Source: a virus. Taken from it: DNA of 44,242 bases. Position 1 is the stretch's first letter. Each line of letters starts with the position of its first letter. Under the pieces are notes generated by a model that was not told where the DNA came from, searched no databases, and saw nothing but the letters and a program-made list of their open reading frames with translations. The translations under genes were made by a program, and so were the position numbers. Below, piece by piece: positions 7,927-13,790 of this stretch. The stretch covers positions 1 to 44,242 of IMG/VR virus record IMGVR_UViG_3300048912_000251. One strand, written 5' to 3'.

Positions 7927-8486
7927 GAGGTCTTCCTCTCGTCCCGATACGCCTGGACGCGGCGCGTCAGGCAGTCGGCGCAGTAGAGCCGCAGGTCGGG
8001 TCGTACGCGGCCCGCACTGTTCCAGTCGGCGCCGCAGACGGGGCAGGCGGACCACGGCGGGCGCAGCCCGCGCATTTCGCGCAGCAGCAGCCGGGTGGAC
8101 AGCCTGATCACGTCATCGGTCAGGTGGCTGGCCGTGAGGCAGTGGGGGTGGCCGCACTCGGGTCGGACAGGTCCGACAGCCTCACGCCTGTGTTTCCGTT
8201 CGAACACGGCGCGACCGGGCTGAATATGGTTTTTGTTGTCGTACATCGTCGGCGCGCCGCGTCCGTTGCTCGGTCCGCACCACCCGGTGTGGCCGTCGGT
8301 CTGCGGAACCAGGTAGGCCGCCAACATCTCGTGCGGGGTCGTGGGACGGCCGTACGGGGCAATGCCCTCGGCCCGCCGTACGGCCGCCACGGTCCGACGG
8401 TCCAGGCGCAGATTCCTCGCGATACCCACATCGGTCAAACCGAAGCGGGCCGCTTTGATGATCTGTTCGTGCAAGGGGTGCTTCAC
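7923..8486 (-). CDS. HTH plus degenerate HNH-like, zinc-binding protein
   Basis: A 187-aa protein, GTG start 6 nt after AAAGGCGG (ATG 8510 is an alternative). Residues about 3-38 form a helix-turn-helix (HEQIIKAARFGLTDVGIARN). Residues about 65-125 resemble the core of HNH endonucleases, with GWCGPSNGRG and PECGHPHCLTASHL in the place of the C..C..NP.HL zinc/HNH block, but the usual catalytic DH pair is absent. A C-terminal CPVCG...CADC ribbon follows (residues about 148-172). Either a DNA-binding regulator derived from a homing nuclease or an active variant; function uncertain. Confidence 0.5.
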   Translation of the reverse strand: MKHPLHEQIIKAARFGLTDVGIARNLRLDRRTVAAVRRAEGIAPYGRPTTPHEMLAAYLVPQTDGHTGWCGPSNGRGAPTMYDNKNHIQPGRAVFERKHRREAVGPVRPECGHPHCLTASHLTDDVIRLSTRLLLREMRGLRPPWSACPVCGADWNSAGRVRPDLRLYCADCLTRRVQAYRDERKTS

Positions 8487-8499
8487 AGCGTGCCGCCTT

Positions 8500-8802
8500 T
8501 CAGGGGGCATCGGTGGTACGGCGGTTGTTGCTCGGCCACGTGGCCCGGGCTTCCCGCCGCTTGAGCTGCTTGCGCTCATCGGCCGAGAGGCCGCCCCACA
8601 CACCCCATGCCTCGTTGGTGCGCAGGGCGCGGTCAAGGCACTGCGCCGCTACTGGGCAGTCGTGGCAGATGCCCTTGGCGAACTCGACAGCCACCGGGCT
8701 GTCCATGAAGAACGCGGCCGGGTTGCGGTCGCGGCAGGCCGCGAAGGCGGTCCACGCGTTGGCATCGTAGGGGCTGATCCTGTCGGGTGCTTCGTCGTCC
8801 AT
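8500..8802 (-). CDS. WhiB-family Fe-S transcription factor
   Basis: A 100-aa protein with all family hallmarks: four cysteines C23, C46, C49 and C55 (Cx22Cx2Cx5C) to hold a [4Fe-4S] cluster, the GVWGG turn at residues 67-71 and a basic C-terminal DNA-binding tail (ERKQLKRREAR). WhiB proteins are confined to actinobacteria and their phages. Phage versions such as WhiB of TM4 act as dominant regulators that interfere with host sigma-factor complexes and septation. ATG at 8802 behind GAGAGG. First gene of a five- to six-gene operon, after a terminator at 8850. Confidence 0.9.
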   Translation of the reverse strand: MDDEAPDRISPYDANAWTAFAACRDRNPAAFFMDSPVAVEFAKGICHDCPVAAQCLDRALRTNEAWGVWGGLSADERKQLKRREARATWPSNNRRTTDAP

Positions 8803-8849
8803 CGCGGGACCTCTCGCTTACCGCCTGCTGGCGAGTCGGGGGTTCGGAA

Positions 8850-8880
8850 GCGGCCCGGCCCCGGTTGCCTGCCGGGCCGC
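8850..8880 (-). terminator. Hairpin terminator upstream of whiB
   Basis: 10-bp stem GCGGCCCGGC/GCCGGGCCGC with an 11-nt loop, located between the zinc-finger gene and whiB. It probably ends the upstream leftward transcript. Confidence 0.6.
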
Positions 8881-8903
8881 TGCTGGCTTGTTGGTGCTGC
8901 TGG

Positions 8904-9266
8904 TCAGTCGCCGATCACGTCGACGTGGGACAGGGCGATCCACGAGCCGTAGCTCTGGACCATCACCACGGGCCGTTCCTGGCCTCTCGGCACCCATGCT
9001 CGGGTGCGGGTCGGGCCGATGACGACCGTCGGGGGCCGCTTGTCCGAGGCGCGCCTGTCTTCCGGCCGCAGCCCGGGGTAGGCCCGGACCATGGTGCCCA
9101 CCGGGTGAGCTGCGTTCCAGGCGTCGACCTCGGCGTTGATCGTCTCGGCCCTCTTGATCCGGGACGCGTGCGGATGGCGCCGATCGCCGTCCGGCTTGCG
9201 ACACGACTGCGAGAAGCCCGATTTGCAGTGCGGGCACGGTACTGCCAACGGTTCCACCCGGCTCAC
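8904..9266 (-). CDS. Zinc-finger DNA-binding protein (phage type)
   Basis: A 120-aa protein whose GTG overlaps the preceding stop (GTGA). Residues about 10-36 match the short zinc finger seen in many actinophage proteins: CPHCKSGFSQSC then a basic GDRRHPHASR. This module is typically fused to, or encoded near, replication proteins and is presumed to bind DNA. The C-terminal half (residues 75-118) is beta-rich (PTVVIGPTRT, PVVMVQSYGSWIAL) and unassigned. Second gene of a two-gene transcript under the promoter at 9634. Confidence 0.6.
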   Translation of the reverse strand: MSRVEPLAVPCPHCKSGFSQSCRKPDGDRRHPHASRIKRAETINAEVDAWNAAHPVGTMVRAYPGLRPEDRRASDKRPPTVVIGPTRTRAWVPRGQERPVVMVQSYGSWIALSHVDVIGD

Positions 9267-9589
9267 GCGGCGGCTGCCAGCGCGTTGCGCACCGCGACGT
9301 ACTCGGCCTTGCGCGGCCGGTAAGCAGCCGCGATGGCGGCGACCTGCGCCACGGTGTAGCGGTAGTTGAGGCGGACCGCCACGCCGATCCGGCGGATCCT
9401 GCGCTGCACCCGGCCGAGCTTGCCCGCCTCGCGCAGCGTCTTGGCCGCCTTGCGCAGTGCGGCGGTCACCGTCTTGCGCGCCTGCACGTTCTCGGTCACG
9501 GTTGCCACAACGCTGCTCAGAGACCGCTTCTTGTTGGCGCGGCGACGGGCGGTGACGATCTGCTGAGCCTTGCGGGCGCTGGCGTTCAT
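9263..9589 (-). CDS. Basic helical protein, putative DNA-binding
   Basis: A 108-aa, strongly basic protein (many Arg/Lys, few acids) composed mainly of Ala-rich helices, reminiscent of nucleoid-associated or transcription-modifying early phage proteins. ATG at 9589 behind GAAGGAAG. It is the first gene after a terminator-promoter cassette with a CTTTCTGTCAGCAGG leader element also found upstream of three other genes. No homologous family recognised. Confidence 0.55.
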   Translation of the reverse strand: MNASARKAQQIVTARRRANKKRSLSSVVATVTENVQARKTVTAALRKAAKTLREAGKLGRVQRRIRRIGVAVRLNYRYTVAQVAAIAAAYRPRKAEYVAVRNALAAAA

Positions 9590-9633
9590 GGCTGCTTCCT
9601 TCACGTTGCTGCTGCTTCCTGCTGACAGAAAGA

Positions 9634-9697
9634 ACACTACATCTAGGGAACGACAAATGCAACACCCCTGGCGGAAGAAGTCATTCCGCCAGGGGTG
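9634..9697 (-). promoter_or_regulatory. Terminator-promoter cassette
   Basis: The hairpin 9663-9697 (14-bp stem CACCCCTGGCGGAA with TTCCGCCAGGGGTG) directly abuts a promoter: -35 TTGCAT at 9657-9662, spacer 17 nt, -10 TAGTGT at 9634-9639 (minus strand). The leader that follows carries the shared element CTTTCTGTCAGCAGG. The cassette separates the 9711-10646 gene from the 9589 gene. Confidence 0.8.
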
Positions 9698-9710
9698 CAG
9701 GTGGTGCGGG

Positions 9711-10646
9711 TCACATGTCCCGGGCGCAGCGTAGGACGTTGTACCACTCGGGCTCGGTGAGGAAGATCCATTCCCCGCCGGTCACCGTGCTGGCCAGGGC
9801 CGGGGTGCTGGCATCCGTCGCCCCCAGCGCGTAGGCCAGCAGCAGCCGGGCCGACTGGTTGAGGCAGTGCACCCGGAATTCCCAGGCGGGCTTCACCGGC
9901 GCGTACTCGGCCACGAAGGCGGCCACGTTCACCGCGATGCTGCCGAACGTCGTGAGGCTGGCCAGCGCCTTGTAGTTCGCGTGCTTCAGGTCCGCCTTGG
10001 CACCGTAGGCCTTGTAGTCGACCAGCGCGGCTACGTGCTCGTCGCGGCCGACCACGGCGAAGTCGATGTCGAGGCACGGCACCCGTTGCGAGAACGGCAC
10101 CGAGACGGCCGGTTCCCAGTTCCGGCGGCGCGTGCTCAGGTTCTGGCCCGGCCACTTCTCGAACTCGGCGGCCGGAAGGGTCATGGTGTGCGGCCGGAAG
10201 TCGTCCAGCCATCGGACGCCGTACGGCGACAGGTCTGGCAGCTCGCGGCCGCGCATCCGGTACAGCACCTCGGCGAAGGTCCGCTCGGTCACCTTCGACC
10301 AGTGCGGCGCGACGCTCTGCTGGCCCAGCAGCGCCTGCGCGGCGTCGTTGTGGGGAAACAGCTCGAACGACCACGTAGCCGCGTCGTAGCGGGCCGTCAG
10401 GAACGGCAGCGTGTCCCAGGCCCCGAGGTCGCCGAGACGGCCGAAGGCGCGGTACGCGGCGCCGACCTCGGGGCCGCGTGGCTTCTCGCTGCCGACCGGG
10501 CCGTAGCTGACGATGCCGACTGCCTTGCCACGGTCGTACTCGATCATGGGAAGCGTCATCCCGGCAGCCGGTGCCTCGAAGCCGTTCAGCCGGTGCCGCT
10601 CGGCCAGCAGGGTGTCCCGCCAGCCGCTGTCAGTCCTGCGGGCCAT
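9711..10646 (-). CDS. PD-(D/E)XK-like nuclease candidate
   Basis: A 311-aa protein from ATG 10646. Near residues 193-212 the pattern CLDIDFAVV ... ALVDYKAYG fits the PD-(D/E)XK core (D, then DxK after a beta strand), the metal-binding fold of many phage and restriction nucleases. The N-terminal half is unassigned. The C-terminus ends in an aromatic LTEPEWYNVLRCARDM segment. It overlaps its upstream neighbour and ends before the strong terminator at 9663. An alternative is a structural or accessory protein with a chance motif; other catalytic residues are not clear. Confidence 0.5.
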   Translation of the reverse strand: MARRTDSGWRDTLLAERHRLNGFEAPAAGMTLPMIEYDRGKAVGIVSYGPVGSEKPRGPEVGAAYRAFGRLGDLGAWDTLPFLTARYDAATWSFELFPHNDAAQALLGQQSVAPHWSKVTERTFAEVLYRMRGRELPDLSPYGVRWLDDFRPHTMTLPAAEFEKWPGQNLSTRRRNWEPAVSVPFSQRVPCLDIDFAVVGRDEHVAALVDYKAYGAKADLKHANYKALASLTTFGSIAVNVAAFVAEYAPVKPAWEFRVHCLNQSARLLLAYALGATDASTPALASTVTGGEWIFLTEPEWYNVLRCARDM

Positions 10647-10788
10647 CGGTGGCCACCACCTTCCGGAAGAGGGCTTCGAAGCGGTCGCAGCTCTGCTCGG
10701 ACTTGCAGCGGTCGCACAGCTCGATGTGCTGGGTACGGTCCTGGACCGCCGTGCGACGGGGGTCGGTGTGGCGCGGAAGGTCACTCAC
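10630..10788 (-). CDS. Small CxxC protein
   Basis: A 52-aa protein from GTG at 10788 overlapping the upstream stop. It contains CDRCKSEQSC, a possible zinc or iron site reminiscent of the first half of Fe-S or knuckle motifs. Translationally coupled on both sides. Function unknown. Confidence 0.45.
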   Translation of the reverse strand: MSDLPRHTDPRRTAVQDRTQHIELCDRCKSEQSCDRFEALFRKVVATDGPQD

Positions 10789-10984
10789 TGCCGTCCACCA
10801 CCTTCGCCAGTTCCAGCAGCACGTCCACGGCGTCGATGGCCCGTACGGCTGCGTCGTTGTAGGGGCAGTCGAACCCGTACACAACGAGCGGGCACTCGGC
10901 GTCGTGGACCGCCATCACCTTGGTGATCCGGTCGCGGGTGGCCCGTAGTTCCTCGGGCGTCTGGGGTGTGTCGAATTCGCTCAC
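10781..10984 (-). CDS. Unknown 67-aa protein
   Basis: GTG at 10984 forms a GTGA overlap with the preceding gene. Mostly helical with one CPLVVYGFDCPY segment; acidic overall. Part of a four-gene coupled set (11193 to 9711) transcribed through from the tRNA-like array. Confidence 0.5.
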   Translation of the reverse strand: MSEFDTPQTPEELRATRDRITKVMAVHDAECPLVVYGFDCPYNDAAVRAIDAVDVLLELAKVVDGSE

Positions 10985-11193
10985 AGCGCACCATCCACGA
11001 TCCCGGACGCCTGCTGCTGGCGCAGAGCTGACAGGCACAGGGCCCGCCACATCGAGTTCGCGGTGCTGCACAGTGCGGGCTGGCAGTCATCGCACCCGGT
11101 GACGTGCTGGTCGAACTGCTGGCGCCGGTGCGCCACGGCCGGATACGGGCTGTCGGCCCGAACGTCCAGGCGGCGCCCTTCGATGATGGCCAT
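10981..11193 (-). CDS. Unknown small cysteine-containing protein
   Basis: A 70-aa protein from ATG 11193 behind CGGAAGGGAAGCAGC, the same leader sequence as that of the SSB-like gene at 12336. It has CDDCQPALC and an HRRQQFDQH segment, so a His/Cys metal site (as in anti-sigma-like zinc modules) is possible. It is the first gene after the tRNA-like array and is presumably cotranscribed with it. Confidence 0.55.
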   Translation of the reverse strand: MAIIEGRRLDVRADSPYPAVAHRRQQFDQHVTGCDDCQPALCSTANSMWRALCLSALRQQQASGIVDGAL

Positions 11194-11223
11194 GCTGCTT
11201 CCCTTCCGCTACTGAGACAGTGG

Positions 11224-11292
11224 CGGCCACGGCGCGGCCGCACGGAATCCAACCGTGCGCCGGGCCTTCGCGGGGCAACCGCGCCGTGGCCG
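11224..11292 (-). ncRNA. tRNA-like element A (minimal: acceptor plus T-arm)
   Basis: Outer 14-bp perfect stem (11224-11237 with 11279-11292). Next to its 3' strand is a 7-bp hairpin with a 7-nt loop TTGGATT (11239-11259), placed as a T-arm would be. Only about 20 nt remain between, too few for a D-arm plus a normal anticodon arm; a GCC/GGC mini-hairpin is possible. Manual fold. Confidence 0.4.
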
Positions 11293-11414
11293 GGAAGCGG
11301 GCGGGATTCGAACCCGCGAGGTACACCGATGGCGTGCAGGCTGAGCGCTCAGCGCATGCCCTCGGTTCCTACCGGATCGCGTCCGGCACCTTGGGCCGCT
11401 CGGTCACCGCTTCC
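11293..11414 (-). ncRNA. tRNA-like element B, Ser/Sec-type with giant variable arm
   Basis: An 8-bp acceptor (GGAAGCGG/CCGCTTCC) stacks on a perfect T-arm GCGGG-TTCGAAT-CCCGC. The D-region reads GTGACCGAGCGGCCCAAGG, very close to bacterial tRNA-Ser. The anticodon arm is abnormal: CCGGA/TCCGG with a 5-nt loop CGCGA, or a 7-nt loop ACGCGAT lacking U33. The variable arm is about 50 nt, a long hairpin ending CTGAGC/GCTCAG, far longer than the usual 10-25 nt. About 122 nt in total. Probably not a conventional translating tRNA. Confidence 0.55.
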
Positions 11415-11416
11415 AG

Positions 11417-11488
11417 AGCCCCCGGCAGGAATCGAACCTGCCACGCGCTGCTTACGAAGCAGCCGCTCTGCCACTGAGCTACGGGGGC
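11417..11488 (-). tRNA. tRNA-Thr (CGT)
   Basis: A canonical 72-nt cloverleaf: acceptor GCCCCCG/CGGGGGC, D-arm GCTC-AGTGGCA-GAGC, anticodon arm GCTGC-TTCGTAA-GCAGC with U33 and anticodon CGU, and T-arm GCAGG-TTCGATT-CCTGC. CCA is not encoded. It decodes ACG, a common threonine codon in high-GC genes. It is the only fully standard member of the array. Confidence 0.9.
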
Positions 11489-11492
11489 TCGC

Positions 11493-11582
11493 GGAAGCCA
11501 CGGCACCGACCCACGGGACTCGAACCCGTCGCCTCGCAGTTCGTGCTCGGACGCTTTACCTGCGGTCGGCGCCGTGGCTTCC
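11493..11582 (-). ncRNA. tRNA-like element D with 19-bp extended acceptor helix
   Basis: Ends pair over 19 bp (11493-11511 with 11564-11582, one G-U). A standard T-arm ACGGG-TTCGAGT-CCCGT follows. The interior can form a short D-like arm CGC-AGGTAAA-GCG and an anticodon-like arm CCGAGC-ACGAACT-GCGAGG containing tandem G-A mismatches, with C instead of U at position 33. A normal tRNA acceptor is 7 bp. Confidence 0.5.
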
Positions 11583-11584
11583 AG

Positions 11585-11653
11585 TGGGACCGGCAGGATT
11601 CGAACCTGCCACCGGGCGCTGATCAGGTCGCCCATCGCACACCGTGCGGTCCC
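11585..11653 (-). ncRNA. tRNA-like element E, short D-region and wide anticodon loop
   Basis: 69 nt with a perfect 7-bp acceptor GGGACCG/CGGTCCC, discriminator A and perfect T-arm GCAGG-TTCGAAT-CCTGC. The D-region has only a 3-nt-loop hairpin (GCAC-GGT-GTGC). The anticodon stem GGGCG/CGCCC closes a 10-nt loop ACCTGATCAG rather than 7 nt. Confidence 0.5.
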
Positions 11654-11657
11654 TCGG

Positions 11658-11740
11658 GGAAGGCACCGCCGGGCGTAGTCGGCCCGGCACTTCCCCCCGA
11701 CGGGTGGGGGCGCTCGACCTTTCGGCGGGCGGTGCCTTCC
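11658..11740 (-). ncRNA. tRNA-like element F, cloverleaf with atypical T-loop
   Basis: 13-bp outer stem (11658-11670 with 11728-11740). The D-like arm is CGC-CGAAAGGTCGA-GCG. The anticodon-like arm is CCCCC-ACCCGTC-GGGGG (7-nt loop, C at position 33). The T-like arm GCCGGGC-CGACTAC-GCCCGGC lacks the TTCRA consensus. The overall geometry is tRNA-like but the conserved tRNA nucleotides are missing. Confidence 0.45.
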
Positions 11741-11742
11741 AG

Positions 11743-11822
11743 CTTCCACACCGGGATTCGAACCCGGATCATTCCGACCGGGGGCTACCCGTCGGCCGCT
11801 CTGCCAGTTGAGCTACATGGAA
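11743..11822 (-). ncRNA. tRNA-like element G, blocked anticodon loop
   Basis: 80 nt. Acceptor TTCCATG/TGTGGAA (two wobbles), canonical D-arm GCTC-AACTGGCA-GAGC and T-arm CCGGG-TTCGAAT-CCCGG. The anticodon stem starts GCCGA/TCGG as in tRNA-Asn, but the loop is 12-14 nt and can fold on itself (GGG/CCC), hiding any anticodon; no standard U33-NNN loop is visible. It is the most 5' element on the transcript. Confidence 0.5.
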
Positions 11823-11868
11823 TCGGGTGCCGCGCCACCCGGGGGACGGGGCGGCGCGGCGGCTCGTG

Positions 11869-12336
11869 CTAGACGGCCCAGGGGTCGTCCTTCTTGTCGT
11901 CGCTGCTGTCGGTCGCGGCCGCGACGGCGCGACCCGCGAGGTAGTCCCGGGCGAGCTGCTTCTGCGCCTCGGACGGCTCGTGCAGTTCGATTGCGTAGTT
12001 GCCCTTGATCTTCTCGGCACTCTGGCCGATGACGGCCAGGTACTTGCGGCCGACACGTCGCTTCAGCGCGCCGATCGGCTTCCCGTTGAAGATCATGACG
12101 TCCTCGAAGACCTCGGGGCCGCCGTCGGCGTCCAGGACCACCAGGTCCGTGATGATGACGTCCTTGCGGCCGTAGTCGGTGGTCATGATCCCGCCGCCGA
12201 TCACGTTCCCGGCAGCGTCCTTTTCCAGCCCCACGTACTCGGTGGGCGAGAAGAGGACCGTCCTGCCCAGGATCTCGGCCAGCTTGACCTGGGCACCGGA
12301 ACCGGCACTGTCGAACTCGTCGCGCTGCGTCGCCAT
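11869..12336 (-). CDS. Putative single-stranded DNA-binding protein
   Basis: A 155-aa protein from ATG 12336 behind CCGAAGGGAAG. The central 100 residues alternate beta strands (KDVIITDLVVLDADG, KYLAVIGQSA) as in an OB fold. The C-terminus DSSDDKKDDPWAV is an acidic tail ending in an aromatic/hydrophobic tip, like the SSB tail that recruits replication proteins. It lies upstream of the tRNA-like array and downstream of recombination-type genes, behind promoter 12533. The SSB call is inferred from fold pattern and tail. Confidence 0.5.
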   Translation of the reverse strand: MATQRDEFDSAGSGAQVKLAEILGRTVLFSPTEYVGLEKDAAGNVIGGGIMTTDYGRKDVIITDLVVLDADGGPEVFEDVMIFNGKPIGALKRRVGRKYLAVIGQSAEKIKGNYAIELHEPSEAQKQLARDYLAGRAVAAATDSSDDKKDDPWAV

Positions 12337-12532
12337 GCTGCTTCCCTTCGGATACTGCTACAGGTGAGGGGTGCGGCGGCACGGGCGGGGTGTGCATTCC
12401 CGCGCCGTCCGGACACTGCATCAGCACTTCCGTGCCGCCGCCGGGACCGCCCGAAACAGCCGTGTCATCGGGTCACGGCTATCTCTCGGTCCCTGTCGGT
12501 AGTGGCTGACCTGCCCCGTTCCGACACATCTG
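12337..12532 (-). promoter_or_regulatory. Structured 5' leader of the SSB/tRNA-array transcript
   Basis: About 200 nt without a gene. A long-range 12-bp stem pairs 12373-12384 with 12430-12441 (GCGGCGGCACGG type). Inside, next to one strand, is a 5-bp GCGGG/CCCGC hairpin. The plan, an outer helix stacked on a small hairpin, resembles the tRNA-like elements downstream, but no T-loop consensus is present. Confidence 0.35.
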
Positions 12533-12561
12533 ATTCTGCTACATCTGGGCTTCCGTGTCAA
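12533..12561 (-). promoter_or_regulatory. Sigma-70-type promoter for SSB and tRNA-like array
   Basis: Minus-strand -35 TTGACA (12556-12561), 17-nt spacer, -10 CAGAAT (12533-12538). It overlaps the 3' end of the 12558-12836 gene. Confidence 0.65.
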
Positions 12562-12836
12562 CCTGTCCACAGGTCGCTATGGGGCTGGCAAGCCGCCTCG
12601 AAGGCTTGGACCGCCTCGGCAAGGCGACGCTGCTCGTCCCAGTCGTCCGGGAACAGGCACAGCACCGACCGGCGCAGCAACCGCTTGCCACGGCGCGCCT
12701 TCATCCGCAGCAGCACCAGCCCGTCGTCCGGACGCGCCCACTCGTGGTCGGCCCACTGATGCCGCCGTCCGGCCACCCCGCAAACGGCGCAGCCGGACGG
12801 CGGCCAGACGGTTTCCACCGTCGCTTCAGTGCTCAC
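12558..12836 (-). CDS. Small protein with CxxC motif
   Basis: A 92-aa protein from GTG 12836, overlapping the upstream gene by 11 nt. It has GCAVCGVAGRRHQWADH near the N-terminus, a possible Cys/His zinc site, then a basic central stretch and a helical C-terminus. Last gene of a four-gene operon starting at 14863. Function unknown. Confidence 0.5.
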   Translation of the reverse strand: MSTEATVETVWPPSGCAVCGVAGRRHQWADHEWARPDDGLVLLRMKARRGKRLLRRSVLCLFPDDWDEQRRLAEAVQAFEAACQPHSDLWTG

Positions 12837-13377
12837 GAGGCGGTTCCAGACCGGCGGCGCGTCGGGCCTCGCCGAGCTTCCAGCTCAGGTAGTCAACCAC
12901 CTGGCCGATGCCCACCCAGTGCTGGACGTTGGCCAGAGGCGCGTCCCGGTACGCCTTCGCCGCCGTGTTGCGCACCTCGCGCAGCACCCGCACCCGCTCG
13001 TCCAGGCGGATCGCTTCCTCACGGGCCCGCACCGAGGCTTCGTCCACCGCCCGGACGTCCTCGATCGGAACGAGCCGGTACTCGGCCGCCAGCAGTTTCC
13101 GCTGCCGCTGCTCGGCCAGGTACTGGTACCGCGCGTCCCAGGCGCCGAGCTGCTGCATGCGCCCGGCGATGTGCAGCAGCTCGGTCCAGGTGCGCGCGTC
13201 GTTGATCTGCACGGTCCAGCTCACCGCGCCGCCGAGGCGCATGTACTGCTCGCGGGCGTACAGCCGGATGCTCTCGGTCAGCAGCTTGTGGCGCGCCAGG
13301 TGGCGGTAGACCCGCAACAGGGCCCGGACGTCCTGAGCACCGCGTAGCGCGCTTCCGGGGTTGATCGTGCTCGTCAC
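12826..13377 (-). CDS. Helical protein of unknown function
   Basis: A 183-aa protein from GTG 13377 in a GTGA overlap. It is almost entirely helical, with a long charged heptad-like stretch near residues 105-145 (EEAIRLDERVRVLREVR), so probably a coiled-coil oligomer. It sits in the operon of the RecB/Cas4-like nuclease, so a recombination or replication accessory role is plausible. No family recognised. Confidence 0.55.
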   Translation of the reverse strand: MTSTINPGSALRGAQDVRALLRVYRHLARHKLLTESIRLYAREQYMRLGGAVSWTVQINDARTWTELLHIAGRMQQLGAWDARYQYLAEQRQRKLLAAEYRLVPIEDVRAVDEASVRAREEAIRLDERVRVLREVRNTAAKAYRDAPLANVQHWVGIGQVVDYLSWKLGEARRAAGLEPPREH

Positions 13378-13790
13378 GGCGCACCGCCTGGGGCCCGCTT
13401 CACGCACTGCTCGCCCACCAGGCGGACAAGTTCCAGTCGGAAGGCGCCGATGTCCTCGAAGCCGCCAGCGGCCCTGTGCAGCTCGATCAGCACCTTCAGG
13501 CGTTCGTCGTCCCGGGCCGCCTGCTCGGGAAGCCCGGGCAGACCCTCGGCGGCCTCGGCGGGGCGCTCGTCGTCCACCGGCTCGGCGAGACGGGCGCGAT
13601 CAGGCCCCGACGCCGAGTGGTACCTGTCGAGTCCGGTCAGTTCTTCCCAGCGGTCCCAGGCGATGCAGGCCAACTCGGGTGTGTACAAGCCCGAGCGCTT
13701 GAGGAACCCCACCGTCACGAAGAGTTCGGACACCGTCCGGGCCGACAGGATGCAGAGCCTCGGGGTGGTGCCGTTGCCTGCGAGCGCCAT
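13374..13790 (-). CDS. Unknown protein of the nuclease operon
   Basis: A 138-aa protein from ATG 13790, which shares its A with the upstream TGA. A hydrophobic N-terminal half (LSARTVSELFVTVGFLKRSG) is followed by an acidic linker and a helical C-terminus. Coupled on both sides; expected to be made together with the PD-(D/E)XK exonuclease. No family recognised. Confidence 0.55.
   Translation of the reverse strand: MALAGNGTTPRLCILSARTVSELFVTVGFLKRSGLYTPELACIAWDRWEELTGLDRYHSASGPDRARLAEPVDDERPAEAAEGLPGLPEQAARDDERLKVLIELHRAAGGFEDIGAFRLELVRLVGEQCVKRAPGGAP

Noticed and set aside
9643-10374. A 243-aa frame overlapping the PD-(D/E)XK candidate
   Set aside because: Runs through the terminator-promoter cassette, lacks a ribosome site and is Arg/Ala/Pro-rich shadow coding.
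11206-11222. GCTACTGAGACAGTG resembling a rearranged piece of the terminal repeat
   Set aside because: Only 9+6 bases match, in permuted order; probably chance.
11104-11749. Protein reading frames of 60-170 aa across the tRNA-like array on both strands
   Set aside because: They contain phrases typical of translated tRNA genes, have no ribosome sites and conflict with the RNA folds.
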